From assembly GCA_010206225.2 (NCBI GenBank), contig VIQU02000027.1, forward strand, positions 1 to 50,416: a stretch of DNA of 50,416 bases. The letters are read 5' to 3'. Both the position numbers and the translations under genes were made by a program. A model generated the notes under the pieces. That model was not told the origin of the DNA. It searched no databases and saw only the letters and a program-made list of their open reading frames with translations. Below, one piece after another: positions 25,787 through 34,134 of this stretch. Within the stretch, counting starts at the first letter, position 1. Each line of letters opens with the position of its first letter. Origin of the DNA: Lachnospiraceae bacterium MD308 (GTDB lineage: Bacteria; Bacillota; Clostridia; Lachnospirales; Lachnospiraceae).

Positions 25787-26545
25787 ATGCTGTTTTTTCT
25801 TGTTCTTATGAGAATGTCAGGCTTTATTTTTCTGAATCCGGTCTTAGGAAGAAGAAATATTCCGGCTATGCTGAAGACGGGGCTTACGTTTGGGCTTACG
25901 ATCATTATCTATTCTACAGCACAGGCGCAGGGAGTGACTGTGGACATTGATACAGATTCTTCGCTCGTATTTGGATTTTCATTGTTGAAGGAATTTGTGG
26001 TTGGCTATTTGTTTGGCTATGTAATGGTATTATTTGATATGGTGATGACGTTTGCCGGGACTGTAATTGACTTTCAGATTGGAATCTCTATGGCGATGGT
26101 ATATGATCCGCAGACTGGGGCACAGATAGCATTGTCAGGAAATATTCTTCAGATTTTTTATTTGCTTTTATTCTTTGCAGTAGATGGACATCTCGCGCTT
26201 ATAAAGATTGTTGCCACTTCGGGCGATGTAGTTCCGTATGGCGCTGCTGTTCTTTCACAGGGGGCGGCGTTGATGATGGTGGATATTTTTGCCCAATGTG
26301 TAGTGTTGGCTATAAAACTTTCATTTCCGCTTATTGCCTTTGAATTTATTATGCAGGTAGGAGTCGGAATACTGACAAAGATTACTCCGCAGATCAACCT
26401 GTTTGTGTTGAGTATCCAGCTCAAACTTGCAGTCGGATTTGCGTTATTGGTATTTCTAGTCTCACCAATTGGAAGTTATATAGGAAATATGATTGCAACA
26501 ATGATGAGCACTCTGGAGGATGTCTTAAGAGTAGCGGCTGGATAA
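25787..26545 (+). CDS. fliR: FliR, flagellar export gate protein
   Basis: FliR completes the FliPQR gate. The 252-residue protein has about six hydrophobic segments. The family features are the early RMSGFIFLNPVLGRRNIP, the conserved FAGTVIDFQIGISMAMVYDPQTG near residues 90-112, and the C-terminal NLFVLSIQLKLAVGF. It lies between fliQ and flhB. Confidence 0.97.
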   Translation: MLFFLVLMRMSGFIFLNPVLGRRNIPAMLKTGLTFGLTIIIYSTAQAQGVTVDIDTDSSLVFGFSLLKEFVVGYLFGYVMVLFDMVMTFAGTVIDFQIGISMAMVYDPQTGAQIALSGNILQIFYLLLFFAVDGHLALIKIVATSGDVVPYGAAVLSQGAALMMVDIFAQCVVLAIKLSFPLIAFEFIMQVGVGILTKITPQINLFVLSIQLKLAVGFALLVFLVSPIGSYIGNMIATMMSTLEDVLRVAAG

Positions 26546-26561
26546 AGGATGTGAGAAAAGA

Positions 26562-27632
26562 ATGCCAGGTGGAGATGCCGGTGAAAAAACCGAAAAAGCC
26601 ACGCCTAAAAAGCGGCGGGATCAACGTAAGGAAGGTAATGTATTCCAGAGCAAAGATGTCATTACGGTTGTTTCACTGTTTGGCTCTTTCTATATGTTGA
26701 AGCTGCTGTTTCCGAAGATTTATGAGACAGTCCGTGCATTTATGATAGATTTTATCGGATACGCAGGTACGGTGACAGATACCAGTCAGGGACAGATAGA
26801 TGAAGTGGCAAGGATGGTTGTCGGGGCAGTTGTTCGGACAATTTTACCACTTCTCTTGATTTCTGTGGTTCTGGCGGTTGTCGCGACAGGGGTACAGACG
26901 AAATTTCTTGTTTCGAGTAAAAGTGTCAGGCCTCAGTTAAAGCGTCTAAACCCGATTTCAGGCATAAAAAAATTATTTTCTCTTCAGAATATAATAGAAT
27001 TGATTAAGAGTATTCTGAAGATCATTATATTGATTGCTGTAATTTATAATATTGTAATAGATGACATGGTTCAGGTAGTGAGGACGATGGATATGGATAT
27101 CACGATGTCGGGTATATTTATGCTTGATATGGTGATGAAACTGGTTATAAGAATATGTATGGCATTTCTTGTAATCGCCGCACTTGATTTTATGTATCAG
27201 TGGTGGGAATACGAGCGAAAACTCAAGATGTCTAAGCAAGAGGTAAAAGAAGAGCATAAACAGTTAGAAGGGAATCCGGAGATTAAAAACCGCATCCGCA
27301 ATATTCAGATGCAGCGCGCAAGAGAGCGTATGATGCAGTCGGTTCCGGGAGCAGATGTAGTTATTCGTAACCCTACGCATTTCGCGGTCGCGCTTAAATA
27401 TGACGCAGACCGTTATGGAGCGCCGATTGTTCTTGCAAAAGGTCAGGATGAGCTGGCGCTTAGGATCGTACGGGTTGCCGAAGAGAGTGGTGTTGCTGTA
27501 ATTGAAAACCCACCGTTAGCCAGAGGAATATATGCTTCTACGAATTTATCACAGGAGATACCGCAGGAATATTATGGTGCGGTAGCGGAAGTTTTGGTTT
27601 ATGTTTATAAGATGAACAACAAGATGGAGTAA
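26562..27632 (+). CDS. flhB: FlhB, export specificity switch protein
   Basis: FlhB closes the gate from the cytoplasmic side and switches from rod/hook to filament substrates. The N-terminus is the family start GEKTEKATPKKRRDQRKEGN. Four membrane helices follow (~33-215), then the cytoplasmic domain with the autocleavage site N270-P271-T272-H273, intact. The length (356 aa) is standard. The YlqH-like protein at 7527 is a truncated paralogue of its C-domain. flhA follows after 3 bases. Confidence 0.97.
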   Translation: MPGGDAGEKTEKATPKKRRDQRKEGNVFQSKDVITVVSLFGSFYMLKLLFPKIYETVRAFMIDFIGYAGTVTDTSQGQIDEVARMVVGAVVRTILPLLLISVVLAVVATGVQTKFLVSSKSVRPQLKRLNPISGIKKLFSLQNIIELIKSILKIIILIAVIYNIVIDDMVQVVRTMDMDITMSGIFMLDMVMKLVIRICMAFLVIAALDFMYQWWEYERKLKMSKQEVKEEHKQLEGNPEIKNRIRNIQMQRARERMMQSVPGADVVIRNPTHFAVALKYDADRYGAPIVLAKGQDELALRIVRVAEESGVAVIENPPLARGIYASTNLSQEIPQEYYGAVAEVLVYVYKMNNKME

Positions 27633-27635
27633 AGC

Positions 27636-29708
27636 ATGAAGAAAATACTGAGTAATGCAGTGACAGTGTTCGTACTTGTCATTGTCCTGCTTTTGATTAT
27701 TCCTTTAAATCCATTTTTAATGGATATATTGATTATTATAAATATTGCGATTTCTATGGTTGTTCTGATTATCAGCATGAATATCAGGGAACCGCTGGAA
27801 TTGTCTACATTCCCGTCTCTTTTGCTTGTTACGACATTGTTCCGTCTGGGACTGAATGTATCTTCCACAAGGAACATTCTGACGAATCAGGGACAGTCCG
27901 GGCAGGTTATTCAGGCGTTTGGTACATTCGTACTTCGGGGAAATGTTGTTGTCGGTTTCGTAATCTTTTTTATCATCGTATTAGTACAGTTTATTGTTAT
28001 TACGAAGGGTGCGGAGCGTGTTGCTGAAGTTGCTGCGAGATTTACTCTGGATGCTATGCCAGGTAAGCAGATGGCGATCGATGCGGACTTAAGCGCCGGG
28101 CTGATCAATGAAGAAGAAGCGAAGATGAGACGTTCAAAGATTCAGAGAGAATCGGATTTTTACGGTGCTATGGACGGTGCCACGAAGATTGTAAAAGGTG
28201 ATTCGGTCATGTCCATCGTTATCACTTTTGTCAATCTGATCGGTGGTTTTATTATCGGGATCGTGCAGGCAGGCATGACACTTGAGGATGCACTTTCTGT
28301 CTATTCCATTGCGACTGTCGGTGACGGTCTGGTATCCCAGATACCGGCGCTTCTTATTTCCACTGCGACGGGTATGATCGTAACAAGGTCTGTATCCGAA
28401 GGAAGTCTGAATGAGGATGTCTCGGGACAGTTTCAGTCACAGCCAAGAGCGATTATGTTCACCGGCGGTGTGCTTGCGGTTCTTATATTGATACCTGGAA
28501 TGCCGAAACTTCAGCTTGGAGTTTTGTCGGCAGCGCTTTTGATTACAGGATACCGTCTGCAGAATAAGATGAAAGAAGTTGCGGAAGCTGCGGCTGCACA
28601 GGAATTAGGTATGCTTGCGGCGCCGGAAGCTGCGTCGGATGAGCCGAGCGAAGAGGAATATTACAGAGATATTAATAATGTCTACGCACTGATCGGCGTA
28701 GAACCGATCGAGATGGAATTTGGATATAGCTTGATTCCGCTTGTGGATGAAGGAAGCGGGGGAAAGATGATCAACCGTATCGTTATCTTCCGCAGACAGT
28801 ACGCACAGGAGATGGGGTTTGTTGTGCCGTCCGTCCGTCTGCGTGACAGCTCCAGCCTGACTACGAATCAATATGTGATTAAGATCAAAGGCGAAGAAGT
28901 AGAGCGCGGGGAGATTTTGGTTGACCATTATCTGGCGCTTGAGCCGGATGACCCGATTGGTGAAATTGACGGAATTGAGACAATCGAACCGGCATATGGT
29001 ATACCGAGTAAATGGATCCTTCCGGAAAATAAAGAGATGGCGGAGATATACGGCTATACGGTTATCGATCCGCTGTCCGTTATGGTAACACATCTGTCGG
29101 AGACAATCCGCAGACATGCACATGAGCTTCTTAACAGAGAAGAAGTTGTGAAGCTTGCCGAAAGCTTAAAGCAGCGCGCAGGCAGTCTTGTTGAAGAGGT
29201 AGTTCCAGGTATGGTGCCATATGGAACACTTCAGAAAATACTGATCAGTCTTTTAAAAGAAGGAATTCCGATCAAGGATATGGAGACGATCATGGAGACG
29301 ATTTCTGATGCGGCAACATCAGGGATTGATATGACCACGATAATTGAAAACATCAGAACTGCACTTAAGAGAACGATAACAAGTAAATTCTGCAGAGATG
29401 GGCAGATGAGGGTGCTTACATTGGATGCAGATCTTGAGAAAATGATGGTATCGAGCCTGACAAAAGGTGATCAGGGTTATTATATGGCGCTTCCGCCGGA
29501 TGTCATGCAGAGTGTGGTCATGCAAATCGGTAATGCGGTAAAGAAATTCCATGATTTGTCACAGGAGCCGATCATTCTGACCAGTCAGGTGATCCGAGTG
29601 TATGTATATCGGATGCTTGAGCAGTTTTATCCGTCAATCTATGTGCTGTCATTTCATGAGATTTCTAATAATGTGCAGATACAGGCGATTGGCAATATAA
29701 CAAAGTAG
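27636..29708 (+). CDS. flhA: FlhA, flagellar export gate protein
   Basis: FlhA forms the nonameric ring that docks substrates and chaperones. The first ~310 residues carry about eight membrane helices with the family signature LFRLGLNVSSTRNIL and the FHIPEP-type cytoplasmic loop (RFTLDAMPGKQMAIDADL). The rest is the cytoplasmic docking domain. The length (690 aa) is normal. In Bacillus flhF and flhG follow; here the sigma-28 gene follows directly. Confidence 0.98.
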   Translation: MKKILSNAVTVFVLVIVLLLIIPLNPFLMDILIIINIAISMVVLIISMNIREPLELSTFPSLLLVTTLFRLGLNVSSTRNILTNQGQSGQVIQAFGTFVLRGNVVVGFVIFFIIVLVQFIVITKGAERVAEVAARFTLDAMPGKQMAIDADLSAGLINEEEAKMRRSKIQRESDFYGAMDGATKIVKGDSVMSIVITFVNLIGGFIIGIVQAGMTLEDALSVYSIATVGDGLVSQIPALLISTATGMIVTRSVSEGSLNEDVSGQFQSQPRAIMFTGGVLAVLILIPGMPKLQLGVLSAALLITGYRLQNKMKEVAEAAAAQELGMLAAPEAASDEPSEEEYYRDINNVYALIGVEPIEMEFGYSLIPLVDEGSGGKMINRIVIFRRQYAQEMGFVVPSVRLRDSSSLTTNQYVIKIKGEEVERGEILVDHYLALEPDDPIGEIDGIETIEPAYGIPSKWILPENKEMAEIYGYTVIDPLSVMVTHLSETIRRHAHELLNREEVVKLAESLKQRAGSLVEEVVPGMVPYGTLQKILISLLKEGIPIKDMETIMETISDAATSGIDMTTIIENIRTALKRTITSKFCRDGQMRVLTLDADLEKMMVSSLTKGDQGYYMALPPDVMQSVVMQIGNAVKKFHDLSQEPIILTSQVIRVYVYRMLEQFYPSIYVLSFHEISNNVQIQAIGNITK

Positions 29709-29734
29709 GGAGATAAAGGAGGGGAGATAAGCTG

Positions 29735-30529
29735 ATGGAAGATAGCAGAACGAATGAAGAGCTTCTTGCTTTATATCAGGCTACAGGTGATGTTGAGGTG
29801 AAAAAAGAGCTTACTCTCCGTTATTTGTATATTGTTAAAAGTATAGCAGTACAGATGAGAGATGTTTATCTTGGGTTTACTCAGGTGGAGGACATCATTA
29901 ATGAAGGAGTGATCGTGCTTATGAAGGCTCTTGATAAGTATGATGCGGGGAAGAATGCGAAATTTGAAACTTATGTGTCAAGAAGAATTCACGGAATGAT
30001 CATAGATATTGCCAGAAAGCAGGACTGGGTACCGAGAACGGTGCGCAAAAGCTTTAAGGAGATACAGGATAAAGCATCTGAGATGTATGCCAAGACTGGA
30101 GTCATGCCTTCTATGGAGGAGATTGCAAAGGAATTGGATATAAAGCTTGATAAGCTTCAGGAGATTATGGGCAAGATGAATCTGTCATCGGTCCTGTCTC
30201 TGGATATGGTGATGGAAGAGACACAGGAGAAGCAGAAGGTTTCTTCACTGATGTCACTGGATTTTGCAAAGCAGCCAGAAGAGAAATATTTGGAAAATGA
30301 ATTCCGGGAAGTGCTTAAAGAAGGGATTAATTCTCTGAAGGAAAAAGAAAAACTTGTGATTTCCCTCTACTATGTAGAGGAGTTGAATATGAAAGAAATT
30401 GCGGCGGTCATGCAGGTAAGTGAACCGAGGATTTCACAGATTCATGCCAACGCGATCCGGAGATTGAAAGAGTATCTTCAGCAGGAAATGGATATAGGAA
30501 CAAAGAGAAAGGAGGGGGCTCATGTTTAA
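29735..30529 (+). CDS. fliA: Flagellar sigma-28 factor (FliA/SigD)
   Basis: This 264-residue sigma factor of the sigma-28 class directs transcription of late flagellar and chemotaxis genes. Region 2 is at ~45-90 (EDIINEGVIVLMKALDKYD, then FETYVSRRIHGMIID), region 3 is in the middle (KTGVMPSMEEIAKELDIK), and region 4 is the C-terminal helix-turn-helix (LNMKEIAAVMQVSEPRISQIHANAIRRL). It overlaps the next gene by 8 bases. Its targets can be seen here: sigma-28 boxes lie before cheA, cheV, fliD, ftsE and flgM. FlgM at 41492 is the expected anti-sigma factor. Confidence 0.96.
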   Translation: MEDSRTNEELLALYQATGDVEVKKELTLRYLYIVKSIAVQMRDVYLGFTQVEDIINEGVIVLMKALDKYDAGKNAKFETYVSRRIHGMIIDIARKQDWVPRTVRKSFKEIQDKASEMYAKTGVMPSMEEIAKELDIKLDKLQEIMGKMNLSSVLSLDMVMEETQEKQKVSSLMSLDFAKQPEEKYLENEFREVLKEGINSLKEKEKLVISLYYVEELNMKEIAAVMQVSEPRISQIHANAIRRLKEYLQQEMDIGTKRKEGAHV

Positions 30530-31274
30530 AGGGTTTTATAATCTGGCGTCAGGTGTTTTGACGCAGACAAGGCATTTAAATGTAATTGGTAACAATATGG
30601 CGAATATTTCCACACCGGGATTCAGGCAGGATACGTTTACACAGACGACATTTCAGGATGAGCTGATATACCGGATAGGAAATACGGATAAAAGTAATCC
30701 GACTCCGATTGGGAGGATGAATTGTATTGTAACCGGCGACGGTAATGTGACGGATTACACACAGGGAGGGATTACCCCTACTGCAAGTTCGCTGGATTTT
30801 GCGCTTCAGGAGAGCGGATTTTTTGCCATTCAGACGCCGAATGGCGTCAGGTATACAAGGAACGGCTCTTTTATTCTGGATGATCAAGGATATTTGTATC
30901 TTGACGGTGCAGGCCGTGTTTTGGGTACGAACGGTCCGATTTATCTGGGAACGGATAAGATCTCCTGTGATGCTTTGGGAAATTTAACATCAGAGGAGAC
31001 GGGGCAGTATTTTGGAAGAATTCGGGTTGTGGATTTTCAGGATTATGATACGGAACTCGAGAAAGGAACCGGAGATTTGTTTGTAGCTACGGGCGCGCCG
31101 CGGGATGTAAATGCGTATATGAGACAGAAATATTTAGAAGATTCCAATGTGGATGTCATCGAGGAATATACGCAGATGATGGCAAAGGAACGGGCGCTTC
31201 AGAGTGCGGCTCAGGTGCTTAAGATGTACGACCAGCTCGCGGGAAGGATCGTACAGATTGGGCCTGGCAATTAA
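30522..31274 (+). CDS. flgF: Flagellar rod protein, FlgF/FlhO type
   Basis: A 250-residue distal rod-type protein. It has the N-terminal MFKGFYNLASGVLTQTRHLNVIGNNMANISTPGFRQD signature, the FALQESGFFAIQTPNGVRYTRNGSF segment diagnostic for FlgF/FlgG, and a C-terminal helix (VIEEYTQMMAKERALQSAAQVLKMYDQ). It corresponds to B. subtilis FlhO/FlhP; FlgF versus FlgG cannot be settled from sequence reading alone. It is translated from an overlap with the sigma-28 gene and is followed by a second rod gene. Confidence 0.88.
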   Translation: MFKGFYNLASGVLTQTRHLNVIGNNMANISTPGFRQDTFTQTTFQDELIYRIGNTDKSNPTPIGRMNCIVTGDGNVTDYTQGGITPTASSLDFALQESGFFAIQTPNGVRYTRNGSFILDDQGYLYLDGAGRVLGTNGPIYLGTDKISCDALGNLTSEETGQYFGRIRVVDFQDYDTELEKGTGDLFVATGAPRDVNAYMRQKYLEDSNVDVIEEYTQMMAKERALQSAAQVLKMYDQLAGRIVQIGPGN

Positions 31275-31299
31275 TAACAGAATGGGGGTGAACTGACGG

Positions 31300-32007
31300 A
31301 TGAATGCTTCTTTTTATTCAGGTGCCAGAGGCATGATAACAGAACAGGATAAACTAAATGTGATTTCCAATAATATTGCGAATGTAAATACCGTGGGATT
31401 TAAGGCGAAAAGCTCCATATTTATGGATCTGATGTATTATAATATGCACAGTCAGGAAAGAGTTACGACAGGTACGGGAGTCCGTATGCAACACACGAAT
31501 ACGGATTATTCATCGAACGGAGTAACAGAAGAACGGGGCGATGGATTTAATTTCGCGATTGTAGATCAGGATGGCTTTTTTATGCTGCGCGATCAGGTGA
31601 CGAATGAAGTTACCTATACCCGTGCGGGTAATTTCTCTGTTTCGCTGCATAATGACGGATATTTTTATTTGCTCAGCGATGCGCAGAAATATGTTCTCGA
31701 TGCGAATGGAAATCCCATCCGTTATATGAACGGGGAGTTAACGGGACAACCGGGAGTGGTTACATTTGCCAATACGAACGGAATGCTGTCTGTCGGTTCG
31801 ACAGAATTTCGTCCGGTGGCGAAAAATGGAAATCCGATACTTGTCAATGGTGCGAATGTATTGCGGAATTACTTAGAACTGTCGAATACGGATATGGCAC
31901 AGGAGATGTCGGATACAGTGGTTGCTTCGCGGGCTTATACATATGCGCTTAAGATGGTGCAGACATCGGATGAAATAGAGCAGACAATTAATGGTCTGCG
32001 CTCATAG
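31300..32007 (+). CDS. flgG: Flagellar rod protein, FlgG/FlhP type
   Basis: A second rod-type protein (235 aa), paralogous to the one just upstream. The N-terminus reads SGARGMITEQDKLNVISNNIANVNTVGFKAK; the middle has FAIVDQDGFFMLRD and VTYTRAGNFSV; the C-terminus has ELSNTDMAQEMSDTVVASRAYTYALKMVQTSDEIEQTINGLR, close to FlgG. The pair probably forms the distal rod. Which is FlgF and which is FlgG is uncertain. Confidence 0.85.
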   Translation: MNASFYSGARGMITEQDKLNVISNNIANVNTVGFKAKSSIFMDLMYYNMHSQERVTTGTGVRMQHTNTDYSSNGVTEERGDGFNFAIVDQDGFFMLRDQVTNEVTYTRAGNFSVSLHNDGYFYLLSDAQKYVLDANGNPIRYMNGELTGQPGVVTFANTNGMLSVGSTEFRPVAKNGNPILVNGANVLRNYLELSNTDMAQEMSDTVVASRAYTYALKMVQTSDEIEQTINGLRS

Positions 32008-32034
32008 TAAAAAAGACAGGAGAGGTGGTGCAGG

Positions 32035-32661
32035 ATGAGAATTACGCGTTATGAAGACATGGATGATACAGCAAAGGATATGATGCGGGAAATCGGAAGT
32101 ATCGGAACAGGCAATGCTGCTACGGCGCTGTCAAGCCTTTTAAAAACCGGGGTTGAGATGACTGTTCCGAAGGTAGAAATACTTGGTTATAATGAGGCAG
32201 TGGACTTGTTAGGACACCCGGAGGATATGATATCCGGGGTGTTAGTCCAGATGACAGGAGATGTCAGTGGCGTTATGCTGTTTCTCATGAAAATGGATTT
32301 TATTAATGAAGTTCTGCAATGTGTCCTTCAGGAAAGCATTGACGGATACGAACAAATGGGTGAAATGGAAGTTTCAGCAGCGACCGAGGTGGGAAATATC
32401 ATTATATCCTCTTACATACTTTCTCTGTCAAAACTGGCTGATATGGACATTTCTTTATCTGTACCGGCCTTTTCGGTAAATATGCTTGGCGGGATCATGA
32501 CAGTCCCGATGGCAGAGTTCGGATATGTGTCTGATAAACTGATGATGATTACAGGCAAATGTATCATCGGGGGAAGGAATGTCGACAGCAATCTACTTTT
32601 ACTTCCTGATATTCAGTCTTTAAATTATCTGATGGATAGGCTGGTGACTCCGTATGAATAA
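32035..32661 (+). CDS. cheC: CheC, CheY-P phosphatase
   Basis: CheC removes phosphate from CheY and binds CheD. The 208-residue protein has the two-fold CheC architecture. Site 2 is intact (E119-V-G-N122, then P145). Site 1 reads E19-I-G-S22 followed by P45; the catalytic Asn is replaced by Ser. In B. subtilis CheC the second site is the more active one, so loss of site 1 is tolerable. It overlaps cheD by 8 bases, the usual cheC-cheD coupling. Confidence 0.95.
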   Translation: MRITRYEDMDDTAKDMMREIGSIGTGNAATALSSLLKTGVEMTVPKVEILGYNEAVDLLGHPEDMISGVLVQMTGDVSGVMLFLMKMDFINEVLQCVLQESIDGYEQMGEMEVSAATEVGNIIISSYILSLSKLADMDISLSVPAFSVNMLGGIMTVPMAEFGYVSDKLMMITGKCIIGGRNVDSNLLLLPDIQSLNYLMDRLVTPYE

Positions 32662-33136
32662 AGAAATAAAAGTTGGAATAGCAGATATGAAGATTGCAAG
32701 AAGAGAAGGAGTGCTCATTACATACGCGCTCGGCTCTTGTATAGGCATCAGCTTGTATGACCCGGCAATTAAACTAGCAGCGCTGCTTCATATTATGTTG
32801 CCGGAGGCCGGCAATATGTCCGACATGAATGTCTTTAAGTTCGCAGATACGGGAATACAAGAGATGTTGCGCAAGATGGGGGCTTTTGGAGGAGTCAAGA
32901 GGCGCTATCAGTGCAAGATCGCAGGTGGCGCCAAGATGTTTGATATGAAGGGCGCCGGTGGAATCGGTAATATTGGGGAGAGAAATATCAGGAGCGTGGA
33001 AGCCATTATGAGGACGGAACAGATTAGGATTCTGAAAAAAGATGTAGGGCTTAACTATGCAAGGACAATGCTGATCGATGCGGAAGACGGAAGTGTAAAG
33101 ATCCGTACCGCAGGCCGTCCCGAAATCATTCTTTAG
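32654..33136 (+). CDS. cheD: CheD, chemoreceptor glutamine deamidase
   Basis: CheD deamidates receptor glutamines and is sequestered by CheC in response to CheY-P. The catalytic residues are in place: C29 in ALGSCIGI, H46 in ALLHIMLP, and T23 upstream, with the same spacing as in Thermotoga CheD. The 160-residue length is normal. It is the last gene of the long operon before the sigma-28 promoter at 33150. Confidence 0.97.
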   Translation: MNKEIKVGIADMKIARREGVLITYALGSCIGISLYDPAIKLAALLHIMLPEAGNMSDMNVFKFADTGIQEMLRKMGAFGGVKRRYQCKIAGGAKMFDMKGAGGIGNIGERNIRSVEAIMRTEQIRILKKDVGLNYARTMLIDAEDGSVKIRTAGRPEIIL

Positions 33137-33149
33137 GACTTTCGCGGCT

Positions 33150-33175
33150 TAAAAAAAAAGGATTTCTGCCGATAT
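33150..33175 (+). promoter_or_regulatory. Sigma-28 promoter of the cheV unit
   Basis: TAAA (33150-33153), 14 bases (A-rich), then GCCGATAT (33168-33175): an exact match to the flagellar sigma consensus. It is ~38 bases upstream of the cheV start. Confidence 0.9.
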
Positions 33176-33213
33176 TAAATATAGAACTATATATAGAGAA
33201 GGGATGGCATATT

Positions 33214-34134
33214 ATGGCGAATACAGAGATACTTTTGGAATCTGGAACGAATGAAATAGAAATCATGGAATTTATGATTTATGGCGAATTATATGGTATT
33301 AATGTGGCAAAGGTAAAGGAGATCATGATGTCGGATAAAGTAAAGCCGATGCCGCATGCCCACCCATCGGTAGAAGGGATTTTTAAACCGCGTGATACGA
33401 TGCTTACAGTAGTTGACCTTCCGTTTTATCTGACGGGACAGAAGACAGAAAAGCAAGGAAGGGATCTGTTCGTTATTACGAATTTTAATAAAATGAACAT
33501 TGCGTTCCGCGTTCAGTCGGTTGTTGGGATTCAGAGGATTTCATGGAATGATATCCAGAAGCCTGACAAGACGCTGAACAAGGGGGAAGAAGGAGTTGCG
33601 ACAGGAATCGCCCAGTGCGGCGGAGAGCTTGTTACGATATTAGATTTTGAGAAGATTGTAGCTGAGATTGCTCCTGAAACAAGCATTCAGTTAGAAGAGA
33701 TAGATGCGCTTGGACAGCGTGCTAAAAATGAGGCAAGGATTATCTGTGCGGAGGATTCTATACTCTTGGCAAAGCTTATTGAACGTGCTCTCCATCAGGC
33801 AGGCTATGTCAATCTGATCCAGTTTAATAACGGACAGGAGGCATGGAATTATCTGCATGCTATTAAAGACTCTGATCCGGAAGAACTTCGTGAGAAAGCG
33901 GCACTTATTATTACAGATATAGAGATGCCGAAGATGGATGGACACAGGCTTACAAAGCTGGTTAAGTCAGATCCCAATTTAAAACAGATTCCGCTTATTA
34001 TCTTCTCCTCTCTGATCAGTCCGGAGATGGAGGTTAAGGGAAGAGAAATTGGGGCAGATGAACAACTCTCGAAACCAGAGATTGGGCATCTTGTAACTGT
34101 TATGGATGAATTGTTGACTAGGTGGGATGCGTAA
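33214..34134 (+). CDS. cheV: CheV, CheW-receiver chemotaxis coupling protein
   Basis: CheV couples receptors to CheA and adapts by phosphorylation. Residues ~15-155 form a CheW domain; ~175-306 form a receiver domain with acidic E180/D181 and phospho-acceptor D235 in IITDIEMP. The length (306 aa) is normal. It is first in a sigma-28-driven unit and overlaps the next gene by one base (TAATG). Confidence 0.96.
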   Translation: MANTEILLESGTNEIEIMEFMIYGELYGINVAKVKEIMMSDKVKPMPHAHPSVEGIFKPRDTMLTVVDLPFYLTGQKTEKQGRDLFVITNFNKMNIAFRVQSVVGIQRISWNDIQKPDKTLNKGEEGVATGIAQCGGELVTILDFEKIVAEIAPETSIQLEEIDALGQRAKNEARIICAEDSILLAKLIERALHQAGYVNLIQFNNGQEAWNYLHAIKDSDPEELREKAALIITDIEMPKMDGHRLTKLVKSDPNLKQIPLIIFSSLISPEMEVKGREIGADEQLSKPEIGHLVTVMDELLTRWDA

